Origin: Euphorbia lathyris
Taxonomy: Eukaryota > Streptophyta > Magnoliopsida > Malpighiales > Euphorbiaceae
NCBI RefSeq assembly: GCF_963576675.1
Contig: NC_088917.1
Span: 16,396,001 to 16,460,000 of the forward strand
DNA: 64,000 nt
Direction: 5' to 3'
Position 1 is the first letter of the stretch. Every line of letters begins with the position of its first letter. The position numbers and the translations under genes are program-made. The notes below the pieces were generated by a model. The model worked only from the letters and a program-made list of their open reading frames with translations, ran no database searches and had not been told where the DNA came from. This document shows, piece by piece, positions 1 to 11,735 of the stretch.

Positions 1-2
1 CT

Positions 3-1616
3 AAATTTGCTGGTTGTATTCCTGCAGTGGTGAAATCTGGAAAGCTTTTTGAATTAAAGCAGAAGGCGAATGAACCCCTCCGAGACTATGTGGACACTTT
101 CAACCAATTGTGTATACAAATCGTTGATGTAGATATCTCCGTAGCTGTGGAGTGTTTTGTGAGAAACACTACTTGTAAAAGTTTGCAAGAGGATCTCATT
201 CGTAAAAAGCCCACCAGCATGGCAGAGTTAATGGAGCGTTGTAAAGACTTTATAGAAGTGGATGACATTCGCCGAGGTTCGCCATCATCACCAAAAAAGG
301 ACAGAGGCGAATCTCGTCCTCGGGACCGGGACAAGGACAAACGTCAAGATTCTTCTTCTCGGAACAAACGAAGGGATTCTCGGAATAAATCAACGTTTGT
401 CACCTCCTTCACACCTCTCAATGCCTCTAAAAGTGAAGTTCTTATGTGGATTGAGAACAGCCAGCACAAGCGGAGCATTTCATACCCCAAGCCAAAAGGG
501 GGGGAGTACACCAATAAAGGTAAAAATCCTAAAAATTATTGTAAGTATCACAGGAAAAATGGCCATGATACGGATGCTTGCTGGGAGTTAGCTCGAGAAA
601 TTGAACGACTTATTGAAAGAGGTAAATTGGATCGGTTCATCCAAGCTGAAGGAAAAGAGGAGGATAGATCCAAGGAGGACCCAAAGAAGAAAGGAAAGGG
701 TACCATCAATGTCATAGTAGGAGGACCTGGTTATCAGCCAGCATCGAAAAAGGCGAAGACGACCGCCCTTGATAGGACATCATTAAATCGCCCTTTCTCA
801 GACGCAGGTCCTGAGATTCCACCCCATGCGGATGCACTGGTCGTCACCATGATGGTCGAAGGTTGGGAAATGAAGAGGGTAATGATTGATACGGGAAGTT
901 CATGTAATGTCATTACCCGAGGAGCATTCGCCAGACTCCGGATTGATCCCGTCCAGGTGGAGCCGACGGTGGTTGACATTTTGGGAGTGACAGGTCATAC
1001 CATTCAAATGAAAGGCCAAGTTACTTTGGATTGTGAGCTTGTTGATAATGATCAAGTTTGGAGAGGAGATTTGGAGTTCTCGATCTTGGATGGACAATTA
1101 GCTTATAACATTATCCTCGGACGACCTTTTATCTCCGAAGTTGCAGCTCTTATCTCTATTCGCCATTTGACACTTTACATTCCCACGGTCAAGGGAGGTG
1201 TGATGGTCAAAGGTTGTCAAAAGGTGGCCCAAGAAACATATTCGGCATCCTTAATGATTCGCCCTCAATCTAAGGAAGAAGATGAAGAGGAGCGTGTCAC
1301 AATGGCCTTAGGCGAAACCGAAATGTACTTTATGGCAGAGGAGAAGCAGGTACGAATAGCTAAGGGGCTACGGGGCAAGATCAGAGATGCAATCACCAAA
1401 GTACTTTGTGAAGCTGAAGATGTCTTTGCATGGAAGGACGAAGTTCTCCCAGGAATTAGCCCAGATGTGATCACCCATAAGCTCAACATCGATAAAGATG
1501 CAGTTCCTATGGCTCAGAAGCGGAGAAACCATGGTCCGGAAAGGCAAAAGGTGATAGAGGAAGAGATCGCCAAGCTCCAGAAGGCGGATGCCATTGAGGA
1601 GGTACTCTACACATAG
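3..1616 (+). pseudogene. gag-protease and start of RT of Tat-like gypsy element (partial)
   Basis: The frame is open to the window edge, so the GTG at 27 is an internal codon and not a start. A lysine/arginine-rich linker (about residues 80-120, counted from 27) precedes a zinc-knuckle-like Cys-His motif CKYHRKNGHDTDAC (about residue 172), typical of Tat-type gag. An aspartic protease follows, with active site DTGSS at about residue 288 and the ILGRPF motif near residue 365. The RT N-terminus begins near residue 480. The frame stops at TAG (1614-1616) and resumes unchanged at 1617, so this is a nonsense change inside pol and not the natural end of gag-pro. The flanking protein sequence continues smoothly on both sides. 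Confidence 0.85.
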
Positions 1617-1619
1617 TGG

Positions 1620-4529
1620 TTGGCGAACGTCGTGCTAGTCAAGAAAGCTGGCGGATCTTACCGCATGTGCATTGACTTTACAGATCTCAATAAAGCTTGC
1701 CCCAAGGATAATTATCCTTTGCCATGCATAGACATGCTTGTAGATGGAACTGCCGGTCACGCAATGTACTCCTTTACTAACGTGAAGTCAAGCTATCATC
1801 AAATCCCCATGGAGCCCTCAGATAGAATTAAGACCTCGTTCGTGACGCATCAAGCTACTTATTGTTTTAAAGTCATGCCCTTTGGGCTTAAGAACGCAGG
1901 TGCTACCTATCAGAGGATGATGAACAAGATATTTGCGGACAATAAGAGTGGTAATTATTCTGTCTATGTAGACGATATGATCATTAAAAGCACAACTGTA
2001 GAAAGGCATGCAGAAGATATAAAGGAGGTATTGGGCGTACTTCGGCACCACAACATCAAGTTGAATCCAGAGAAATGCACTTTCGGGGCAACATATGGGA
2101 AGTTTTTAGGATTCATGATCAGCGAAAAAGGAGTCAGCCCAAATCCTGACAAGGTCAAAGCAGTCCTAAAAATGCAAGCGCCCCAGAATATCAGAGAAGT
2201 ACAGCGCCTCAACGGACGTATCATAGCCTTGGGCAGGTTTATCTCTTGCTCAGCTCGTAGATGTCAGTCTTTTTTCGAAGTCATCAAGAAACAAAAAGCA
2301 TTCGAGTGGAATGAGGATTGTCAAAATGCCTTTGAAGGAATCAAGCGGTTCCTCACAGAGCCACCCATGATGAGCCGACCTTTGAAAGGGGAGGATCTTT
2401 ACATGTACGTATCGGTCACGGATAAAGCCATATGCACAGTCATGATACGAGAAGAAGATGGCCAACAATTCCCAATTTATTACGTGAGTAAAGTTTTGAA
2501 AGACGCTGAAACCAGATATTCAAAGCTGGATAAAATGGCACTGGCTGTTGTAACCACGGCAGTTCGCCTTAGGCCATATTTTCAGGCGCATACTGTAATA
2601 GTTCGAACCAATATACCAATGAGAAAGGTATTGCAGAAGCCGGACACTTCAGGAAGGTTGATGGAATGGGCGATTCGCCTGGGCGAATTTGATGTAAGAT
2701 ATGAAAGCAGATCATCTTTGAAAAGTCAGGTCCTGGCGGACTTCGTGAATGAATTCACTGACGAAGGGATATCTCATCCCAAGCCTCCGTTAGAAGAATG
2801 GTCGATGTACACTGATGGAGCTTCCTCGGCGGATGGAGCAGGTGTGGGAGTTGTGATCAAAGGTCCCCACTACATAAGATTGCGATACGCAGCAAAATTA
2901 AATTTCTATGCCACTAATAATGCTGCTGAGTACGAAGCTCTGATACTGGGATTACGTCTACTTCAAGAAATCACCCCAGAGCGGATCGTGATATATAGCG
3001 ATTCAAAACTAATGGTCAACCAAGTAATCAAGAATTACGAGGTGAAAGACGAGGTTCTGGCCAAATATGTAGCAGAAGTCAAAAAGTTGCTGGATCACCT
3101 TGAAGTTAAAGAAACGGAGTGGGAATTGATTCACATACCAAGGGAATCCAATACAGAGGCTGATCAATTGGCCAAAATGGCTTCCTGTGAGGAAAAATGG
3201 GCGGACCCGGATTGTCCCTTTGAAGTAAAAATGGCTCCAGCATTTGCCTCTGAAGAAGTGTCCCTACTCACAACGGTGGAAGGTGATTGGAGATCGGTCA
3301 TCCGCCAATATCTGCTGAATGGATCATTACCTGAAGACAAGGAAGAGGCACAGAGGATAGTTAGGAGATCAGCCTATTTCTCCTTGATCAATGATGGTCT
3401 TTACAGAAAATCCTTTAGTCATCCTTGGCTGAAATGCATTCTACCAGAAGAAGAGCAGCAGATCCTCAAGGAGCTACACGAGGGATCCTGTGGGTCACAT
3501 GAAGCTTCCGCCACGATCTTGAAGAAGTCCAGGTTAGCAGGTTTCTACTGGCCCACAGCTGAATTAGATGCCCAGAGTTTGGTAGAATCTTGTCACAATT
3601 GTCAGATTCACGCAAATGAATCACATACTATCAAACATATCCAAAAGCCAATCATTGAGGGACGTACATTCGCCCTCTGGGGAATAGACATCGTTGGCCC
3701 ATTTCCCCCAACTCGCCGGCAAAAGAGGTACGTAATAGTGGCAGTAGACCATTTCACCAAATGGGTAGAAGCCGAGGCTGTTTCCTCTATTACAGCAGAA
3801 CAGATGGTGGAGTTTGTCAAGGACAACATCGTGGGAAGATATGGCATTCCACATACCATCATCACTGACAACGGAACACAGTTTAACTGTGGCAAATTCA
3901 AGGCTTTCTGTGAAGGGTTGGGCATCCTGAACAGATTCGCCTCCGTTTATTATCCTCAGTCCAATGGAATGACCGAAGTTACCAATCGGACAATTGTTAA
4001 GGGGATAAAGAAGAGGTTGGGAGAGCATGGCAAGAAGTGGGCGGATCAGCTTGCAAGTGTTTTATGGGCTTATCGTACCACCCCAAGAATAGCTACTGGG
4101 GAAACACCATTCGCCCTTTCTCATGGAGTGGAGGCCGTGATCCCAGTTGAGATACAAGTCCCCAGTGATCGGGTAGCCTTTTATTGTGAAGAGGACAACA
4201 ACAAACGACTAAGGGAGCGTTTGGATCAGGTTGAGGATCGCAGGAACCAATCCTATGTACGCATGGCAGCATACAAACAGCGGATCGCGGCTTACCATGA
4301 TAAAAATGCCAAGCTTATAGATCTAAAGATAGGAGATCTTGTGCTTCGCAAAACTGACAAAGTCCAATCTCGAGAAGGCAAGGGCAAGTTGGGGCTCAAC
4401 TGGACAGGTCCATACCAGATAGTAGACAAGGTTGGACCGGCCACATTCAAAATACAAGATATGGAGGGCAATACACTGCCACGCACGTGGAATCTCCAAA
4501 ACCTCCGCAAATACTTTGTTAAAAAATGA
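1620..4529 (+). pseudogene. RT-RNase H-integrase polyprotein of Tat-like gypsy element
   Basis: This is the in-frame continuation of gag-pol after the TAG at 1614. RT shows the YVDDM active site at about residue 118, but motif A reads FTNVKSSYHQI, with Asn where the metal-binding Asp normally sits. RNase H begins near residue 395 (YTDGASS). The integrase zinc-binding HHCC domain starts near residue 620 (HEGSCGSHE). The catalytic core keeps its D,D,E residues in GIDIVGP (~690), TDNGTQF (~750) and NGMTEVTNR (~786). The frame ends with TGA just before the 3' region. I see no chromodomain. With the upstream stop and the altered motif A, this copy should not make active RT. Confidence 0.9.
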
Positions 4530-5149
4530 AGTATGTTCATGGTCTTGAGCACTCTTTTTCCTTTAACAAGCTTTTTCCCATGTGGTTTTTCTTGTTAAAG
4601 GTTTTAACGAGGCTCATTTATAAAGACCTATTTGCTGTAATAAGGTGTTTCTCCCATTAATAAACATTGTTGGTTTTATCATCTATGTTCTTTTTATAGT
4701 TTACTGCTGCAATATCAATATTCCAGTCTTAAAAAGAAGGGGGGCATCCAATGCTCTCCACATTCAATGTAGATCCGCCACTTGGCGGATCCTGATCACC
4801 GATTGAGTTAAAATGATCCTTGGACGCAAGGTCTTTACACTCTCTTATCCCTCCCAGAGAGGGATTCACAAGTCCTACGGGCGGATCATTTCACCTCAAA
4901 GATAGGTAGCAAATTGAACCCCTGGGCAGCTTTACTTCCTCCAAGAAGGAATAAAACAGCTTCAAACCTTCACAAAGGTTCATACTATGGAGTATGGCTG
5001 GCCACCTACTCCAAACATAAATCCTAAACATGCTTATGTTCAAAGTACTTCTCTACGTAAAAGTAAGAGTAAAATAAATAGATAACAACGTAAAGGATTA
5101 ACCAGATTGTACTTAGAAGATTTTTTACAAAAAGATCTTTAAACAGAAA
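4530..5149 (+). other. 3' untranslated spacer of gypsy element with polypurine-like tract and hairpin
   Basis: This is non-coding sequence between pol and the end of the antisense gene. It contains a purine-rich run (AAAAAGAAGGGGGGC, 4731-4745) that looks like a polypurine tract but lies about 3 kb before the real 3' LTR. Just after it is a hairpin made of GATCCGCCA (4772-4780) and TGGCGGATC (4783-4791). Confidence 0.55.
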
Positions 5150-7423
5150 CTAAATAATAATAGGGGCATCCTCTTTTTTGCTTCCTTCGCCTATGATGCT
5201 TGCTTGAGGATCCTTCTTCTCCACAGTCACAGATCCGCCACCAGGAGATACCTCCTTATCCTTCGAAGAAGTAGGACCCGGTGGAAGGACAGAATCAAGA
5301 ATGGGCTCTGTACCTACCTTGGGCGGCATCTCTTCAGAATTGTCCGCCACAACTGTGGTAGAAGGTTTGGTCTCCTGCGGGGGTCCTTTCATCCATTTCC
5401 GTACATAATTGCGAAGGTATTCCCTGACATCTGGCATTTTGTTGAACCTCGCCACGTCTTCTGGTTCGGGGACGGTGAGCAGAGGATCTGTGAAGTCAAC
5501 TTCGGGATGGGCCAGGGAGAAGTACGCCATAAGCATCTCGCCATAGTAAAACGCCTGTACACCCGCCGTGTATTCAGCTTCTCCGAGAGCATCCTCATGG
5601 CTTTTGGCATCAGAAGCCATCGTTGCCTTTAAACTTTTAATCTCTTCATCCCGAAGAACTAAAGCCGCTGTGGCGGAAGCAAGATCCGCGTTTGCAGAGG
5701 CAATGGTGGAATTGGCATTCGCTATCTCTTTTTCTAACCTTTCAATGGTTGCCTTGTCCGCCACGTTCTGAAGGAGTCCATTTTACAAAGTACGCAGACG
5801 GGCATACAGCTATAAAAGACAAAATGATTTAGTCCAAGGGCGAAAAAGAGGTGAAGGAATTATCATTATCTACATTCTTTTTGAACTCACCGAAAGAAGC
5901 TCCGATTTCCCCTTCTAGACATGAGTTGGCCCAGGGATTTGGTTATAGTTCCTTTGTACCTCTCCCACCTGACCCAAGGCCTCATCCAGATCATTCAGAA
6001 GGGATTCATTCTCAAAAGAACCTTGGGCCCCCAATTTGGCGGACCAGTATCCTCTAATATCGGGCTTCGCCATCTGCACAAACAGAGAAGAGCCATACAT
6101 CACTTTAGAATCGGATGAGCAACAGAGGAAATCAAAAGATGGATTACCTGAACAATCTTCTCAGCAGGTTTGGCGGATCGTATCGCGTCCGCCATAATCT
6201 TGGTACTACCCATAGTGTTGGGCCGCCTCTTCTTCAGTGGCGGATCAACAGCTATCTCTGCAGGACGTTTGCCCGTATCGGCTTGAGGATTAGCCGCTTG
6301 ACTTTTCTTGCACGCTTCATCTTCCAAAAGCTTCCTGCGCGTCTCTGCAAGAGCATGATTGGCCTTAGATACACCCCTGCCAAAGAAGACATCAAGATAA
6401 TCAAGACTTTTGAAGTAACGGAAAGGTACCTTGATCAAACTGAGTAATTTTCGAATAAATAAATTGATCCCCTTCTCGGTGAATCAATGGAAGGTCACTC
6501 ATCATGAAGGCTAAGGCATCTGCATAAGTCCATGCATCCGCCTTGATCTGCTTCATGAGATCCGCCACCTCTTCATCACTGCTTGTTAAGATCCGCATGT
6601 CACCCGCCATATGTAGCGGACGAGAATTCCAAACTGAAGGGAAACCTAACGGTTCATCCTCCTTTATCTTCACATAGAAGAAACTCTCATCCCAGCTATG
6701 AACGTTGGACATTTTGTCGTAAAAGGGCGAATAGACACCAAATTTGGCGAATGTAAGATAGGATTCTGACTTCCTCTTGGAAGGTTTATGAAAGGCCCTA
6801 AAAATACGGCCCGTATAAACAACGCCTAAATTTGAAGCGAGATAGCAGTCTAGGGCCATGTCGAGCCAGCCATTAGGATGTAGTTGACTGACGGCAATGT
6901 CAAAGTATGAGAGGATATCCGCCATCATCTTGGGAAGAGGAAGGTGAAACCCTCTCTCTACATGACTACAAAATACAGTAAAGAAGCCGTTAGGCGGATT
7001 GGAGGGGCGTTGATGAGAAGCAGCAAGTTGGGTTTCGTAATTTTTGATCCACGGAAAGCGATCCGCAAGATTCGCCAAATCCGCGGCATTCATACGGGAT
7101 GGAGTGGACTCCGCTCGAGGATTCTTTTTCTTAGCAGGGAGGGAAGAAGTGGCCATGGAACCCAGAAACCGGTTACGAGCACCGGCCGGAACGGCACCGG
7201 AAACAGGAAAAAAGAAAGAGGGATTTCTGGTTGAACGAGTCTGGCAATGGTTACGCGCCGAGTTATTGAACTCAGCTAAACCGGAATTAATCGCACCTAC
7301 AGAAGATTGGGAGTCCTCCGACGATGAAGTGGTCCAACTAAAATCTACTTCAATCTTAGGAGGAGATGACGAGTTAAAAAGTTCAGAAGTCGACCCAGAA
7401 GACGAGGATGAACTTCTAAACAT
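5150..7423 (-). pseudogene. Antisense spliced gene of the Tat-like element (gypsy-type transposon domain plus coiled coil)
   Basis: The gene starts with ATG at 7423 and runs antisense to the element. Exon 1 (7423-6148) encodes a Ser-rich N-terminus, then a region resembling the 'putative gypsy type transposon' family found in plant Tat elements (for example GFHLPLPKMM, LHPNGWLDMA). Exon 2 is 6073-5891. Exon 3 (5767-5150) encodes an Ala/Glu/Lys-rich, probably coiled-coil segment. Intron 1 (6147-6074) has GTAATC...TTTGTGCAG ends and intron 2 (5890-5768) has GTGAGT...CTTCAG; both are phase 0. Two lesions are visible: a frame change near 6430 in exon 1, and an in-frame TAG at 5917-5915 in exon 2. 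Function unknown. A nuclear or packaging role would be speculation. Confidence 0.7.
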
Positions 7424-7698
7424 TCAAGATAAAAAGAAAGGGCACTTACATGGAAACGTAGAAGTTTGAAGAAGAGCTCTGGAAAACTTCTGGGAAAAGC
7501 TTCAAAAACGGAGAGAGATGAAGAAACGAAGAAGAAAGAGAAATTAGAAGGAGAAAAAGGTTTCTTTTGAACTTACCTAGGAAAGTGTGCCACCACACGT
7601 GTCAACCATCAAATGGCGTTGAACAGAGCGCACATTAATAATGGAGCATATGACGGCGCGCGGAAGTCTAAAAGCCCTAAAAGACTTTAAAGGCATTT
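7424..7698. other. Spacer between antisense gene start and 3' LTR
   Basis: This stretch lies upstream of the antisense ATG and should hold its 5' untranslated region and promoter, since the gene reads away from the LTR. I see no clear TATA box. Purine-rich sequence (7460-7560) precedes the polypurine tract. Confidence 0.4.
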
Positions 7699-7710
7699 TA
7701 GGGGGGCTTC
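7699..7710 (+). promoter_or_regulatory. Polypurine tract of gypsy element
   Basis: TAGGGGGGCTTC lies immediately before the TGATAACA start of the 3' LTR, the expected position for plus-strand priming. Confidence 0.7.
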
Positions 7711-8191
7711 TGATAACATCGAGATATTATGATGAGGACCAAAAGAGATATCTGCCTTTAAGTATGCCACGTAACAAAGGAAGTCAGCTGGCGGATCTCC
7801 CTGGACTAGCTCTAAGAGATCCGCTGGCGGATCTCTAAGGCGAATCTCTCCATTCACCTTGGTAACGGCTGGCCGCCGGCTCGGCCATAAAGGATCATTA
7901 AATGGATCATTAACTGTCTTACCCGCCAGCTTAAGAGTAACTTGTAACCGCCATTAAATGAGCATTAATGGGGACTTTCTAGTTACCTAGAGGTTACGAA
8001 CTTCTCAACTATATATAGCCTACCATTCTAGGCTATCAAGGTACTCAGACTTTTCTATATTCTCTAAGCTTTGTCAATACAGTTTATTCTTCATATTCTC
8101 TACTGACTTTGGCATCGGAGTTTCCCCCGTCGAACCCAACGACGCCCCCCAAAGGGACGAGCTCCGATCAGAAGTTTCTCCCTTGTTATCA
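7711..8191 (+). repeat. 3' LTR of Tat-like gypsy element (481 bp)
   Basis: The limits are set by a perfect 8-bp terminal inverted repeat, TGATAACA (7711-7718) and TGTTATCA (8184-8191), with a polypurine tract directly upstream. A TATA box (TATATATA, 8010-8017) gives a plausible U3 promoter. A GC-rich hairpin, AGAGATCCGC/GCGGATCTCT (7815-7836), sits in U3. No second LTR is in the window to compare. Confidence 0.85.
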
Positions 8192-9849
8192 ATATCAATA
8201 ACAAACACAGAGAATTATACTCCTTCAAAAAATACTTTGGTTAGTTTTCGCATCCATTTTTATGTATTTTTCTACTGTTTATTTGACTCAGTGACGTGGT
8301 CATCTTATTAGGTTTGTTAGGAATAGGTGATGCATGGCAAAGGCGTATATGTACATTCTTTAGTAGGTACATTCTTTAGATTAGCTTGATCCCTTTCAGC
8401 TTGTTTAAGATAGAATAGCACTTGACATATCTATCTTTAGTATTTAGGTATTTTTCTCTAATATGCACTTGTATGTCCAATTGCATTGCCAGTTATATAT
8501 GTTCTTTATTCTCAATTTTTTCCATTAGAATAATCTTTGAAACTTATGAAGCTTTATAGAACATGTATAGTTTCAGGCCACAAACAAATGAGATAGCTCA
8601 GATATATATAATTTCTTGTTAATAATTCTTGAATTCTGTTTTTGTCTTCCTCATGCCCTCTTTTAAACCAATTTGCAATTTCTGTCTTTGCTCAGGCCTT
8701 GTTATGAAACTTGAAAAATCTAAATTGTCATGAATGTGTTCTTTATGCTTGCAAAACCCAAAATGATGAAATTGTTGACCTTATTGATATGTTATGGTAT
8801 GCGCAAACTAATTATTTATATATTTTTTAGTTTCTTCTTATTTGTGTATTATTGATTCATGAATATGTTTATAGATTTCAATGAAATTTGATGTGAATTT
8901 TAATATTTTAATCATTAATAATTATGCATTTATATTTTAGTTATTGTTTTACTACAAAGGAACACTCTTGGATCCAAATTTAATGTTTTGTTTTCGTGCA
9001 AAATATTAATTTTAAAATAAGAACATTATTCAGTTTACCGAAGGATTAGAAATATTTTTGAAGCACAGTTGGCTACATTTTATGGGCTACCGAGTAGTCT
9101 GTACATTACCACAATTCGCTATATCGCAACGTTTGGAACTAAATTGTAAAAATAGTCATTAATCAGTTACCATCCATCGAGTTACTTACTGAATAAATTC
9201 AACCATTAACAAAGGCAATTCAGTCTACTACCTTTAGGGACATAATTTCGACAGAATTCCGATCCCCAACATCTATGATTTTCTTGTAGTGTAATCAAAA
9301 GATACAGATTTTTTTTTATATTAATCAAATAGGACTATCAAGATTGGAACCCTCTACCACTTGGTTTAAGCTCTAATATCTAATTAAGTATCTAATTAAA
9401 TCAAAATTGAATGATTAAAGTTCAAGAATAGTTTTTTTTATTCTTGGTGACAAAACTGAATTCTTAAAGACTTTGTATATTCTTGGTGACAAAAGAAGAG
9501 CTATTAAAACAACATTTATTAGGTGTTATAAAACTAAACTACTTTTAGGAATGAAAATAATAAGAGAAAATTGAATCCGTTGATGAACGAAGGAATCAAA
9601 AAGTTGGTTAAACTTAAATAGTGCCTCAACTTATTAAACTTAAATAATTAACTCTTAAGTTATTATATTGTCATAATTGATACCTAAAACTAATTACAAA
9701 CTGAATTAATAGTCTTTTAAACTTAATCACAATCCTATAATCCAATGCTAATAATGACCAAAAACTAGGCTGATCATTACAACCAATTTCATATGAAAAG
9801 AAGAAAGGGAAAACAGAAATGAATCATGAGTTAAATTAACAATATAGTC
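8192..9849. other. AT-rich intergenic DNA with a possible CACTA-type terminus
   Basis: No coding signal is seen. The motif TTTTCTTGTAGTG ending at 9291 is the reverse complement of CACTACAAGAAAA, which resembles the terminus of CACTA (En/Spm) elements. The matching left end was not found, so this may be a truncated MITE. Confidence 0.4.
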
Positions 9850-10750
9850 TTACATAGATTTTGAAAGACAAGGTACAACAGGTATAGTCGAGGTAGATTT
9901 TCCATTAACGTGGTTACAAAAGGCATGAATCTGCTTTCCCGGGTTGGATGAGCTTATGTTAATATGATCCATTATTATATTACCACAACCTATTTTATCA
10001 CAATCTAATGTAATTGCTTGCTGATGTTCCTTTAACTCCACTATATATTATTCCATTCACTTTTACTGCTACACCCTGCATTAGATAAAAAAGAAATATT
10101 TATATGTATATTAATAAATTAAATCAATTTTAACATAGTTTTATTATACCTTTTCTGCACATTTGTGTCCGTTGCAGTAATGTTGATCTATTATGATAGG
10201 GTTTTTAGAGTTATGAAGTATGATATCCCTGAATGAAATCTGATTAGCATGCCCTGATCCTCCCTAGATGGACCAAATAAATAAATTAAATATTATGTTA
10301 AATCTAAGTTATTAATTATTTATTATGAATTATTGATTATGGATTATTGTTATACTTACCGGCCATGTTTTGATTCTCACACCATTTTGAGTATTAAGAA
10401 ACGTACAATTACGAACATGAACCTGGTCCACGATGTCCTTCACTCCGCGATCTCCTAAGCTCCCTACACTATATATTTCCATATCCAAAAAATAAAATAG
10501 ATAAATTCGTAAGCAACAAATCATCACCTAATTTAGTGTTTTTAGTAATATTTTTCTACTGACCTAATTCCATGACCTGGTCCACATGTAACTTTGGTGA
10601 TATTGATAAATGAGCAGCCTCCATTGATAGCAATACAATCATCACTTGTCACCCCAAAAACAATAACAATAATTATTATTATTAAAAAAAATATCACAAT
10701 CAATTGATAATATATTTCATGAAAACAAGTAAAATAATTAAATAAAAGAA

Positions 10751-11159
10751 GGCCTAATATACAAATAACCCCCTAAACTTGTCCAAATGTTGCAACTGCC
10801 CCCTCCAACTTTCAATTGTAAGAACTTACCCTTCAAACTTGTCCAATTGTAACAACTTACCCCTTAAACTTGTCCAATTGTAAAACACAACCCCAAATTG
10901 CTAACATGCACTGCAATTGAAGAAACACGTGAAATATAAAATCTGAAACGCTCGTGAAGTATGATAATCAGATCTTTGGCGTGATACGAATCCGGAAAAA
11001 CTTTTTTACGGTTGCTTCAAATACAGGGTAAAAAAATTCCCAATTTGGGGTTATGTTTTACAATTGGACAAGTTTAAGGGGTAAGTTGTTACAATTGAAA
11101 GTTGAGGGGGGCAGTTGCAAGATTTGGACAAGTTCAGGGGGTTATTTGTGTATTAGGCC
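10751..11159. mobile_element. Mutator-like MITE (409 bp) in PG copy 1 intron
   Basis: The ends are GGCCTAATATACAAATAACC and its inverted counterpart finishing TATTAGGCC. The terminal inverted repeats exceed 100 bp. They contain tandem copies of a unit including AAACTTGTCCAATTGTAA, and the left arm has one more copy than the right. A perfect 9-bp target duplication, ATAAAAGAA (10742-10750 and 11160-11168), is typical of Mutator-like insertions. PG copy 2 (44301-44318) shows the empty site. There is no transposase, so the element is non-autonomous. Confidence 0.9.
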
Positions 11160-11735
11160 ATAAAAGAATTACCAGTTCCTATAATAGAATCGGAAATATG
11201 AACGTTGTGTGAAAGAGATAGATCAATTCCATCAGTATTGGGACTATTTTCAGGAGCAAAGATATTAATATTATAAATAGAGACATAATTGCATCTATTT
11301 AATCCAATGTGTGCTTTTGGACTGTCAATATATTTTAGTCCACTTATTCAAAATTGTTGCAGTTTCGAAATTGCAAGGCCTGCATCATTAATTTGAATTT
11401 CAATTAAATTTAATTAACATCTATAAAAATAAATGAACATAATAAATTTTCGTGTCTTCTAATTTTCTTTTATTTTGTTCACCCGCGGTCTCTTGCATCT
11501 GCTCATGATGTCCTGAAAAAAGAAAAAATAAATAAATTACATATATACAGCTTTAACGTCCACATGTTCTTACCTCTGTTTTTAGGCATTGATAAGAGTT
11601 TCTTTTTATAAATTTTATTACGTGGAGCCAATATTGCTCCATGTTATGTTATTTGGATCTAAAATCCAAGTTGGAAACGGTAAATTAATTAATTTATTTT
11701 TACAGTTTTTATTCTAAGAGCATATATACACTTTC

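Larger units (their letters stand above)
1..8191 (+). mobile_element. Ty3/gypsy LTR retrotransposon, Tat-like, 5' end outside window
   Basis: The order gag, protease, RT, RNase H, integrase is that of Ty3/gypsy. After pol comes a long 3' region with an antisense gene, then a polypurine tract and a 3' LTR (7711-8191). This layout, with an extra antisense ORF between pol and the 3' LTR, is known from Tat-lineage elements. The reading frame is already open at the first bases, so the 5' LTR, primer-binding site and start of gag lie outside the window. The five bases after the LTR (ATATC, 8192-8196) are the expected target duplication but cannot be confirmed here. An in-frame stop and a changed RT motif A mark this copy as inactive. 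Confidence 0.9.

Noticed and set aside
7044..7469. Plus-strand 141-codon ORF
   Set aside because: Shadow of the antisense gene on the other strand, which has the recognisable domain.
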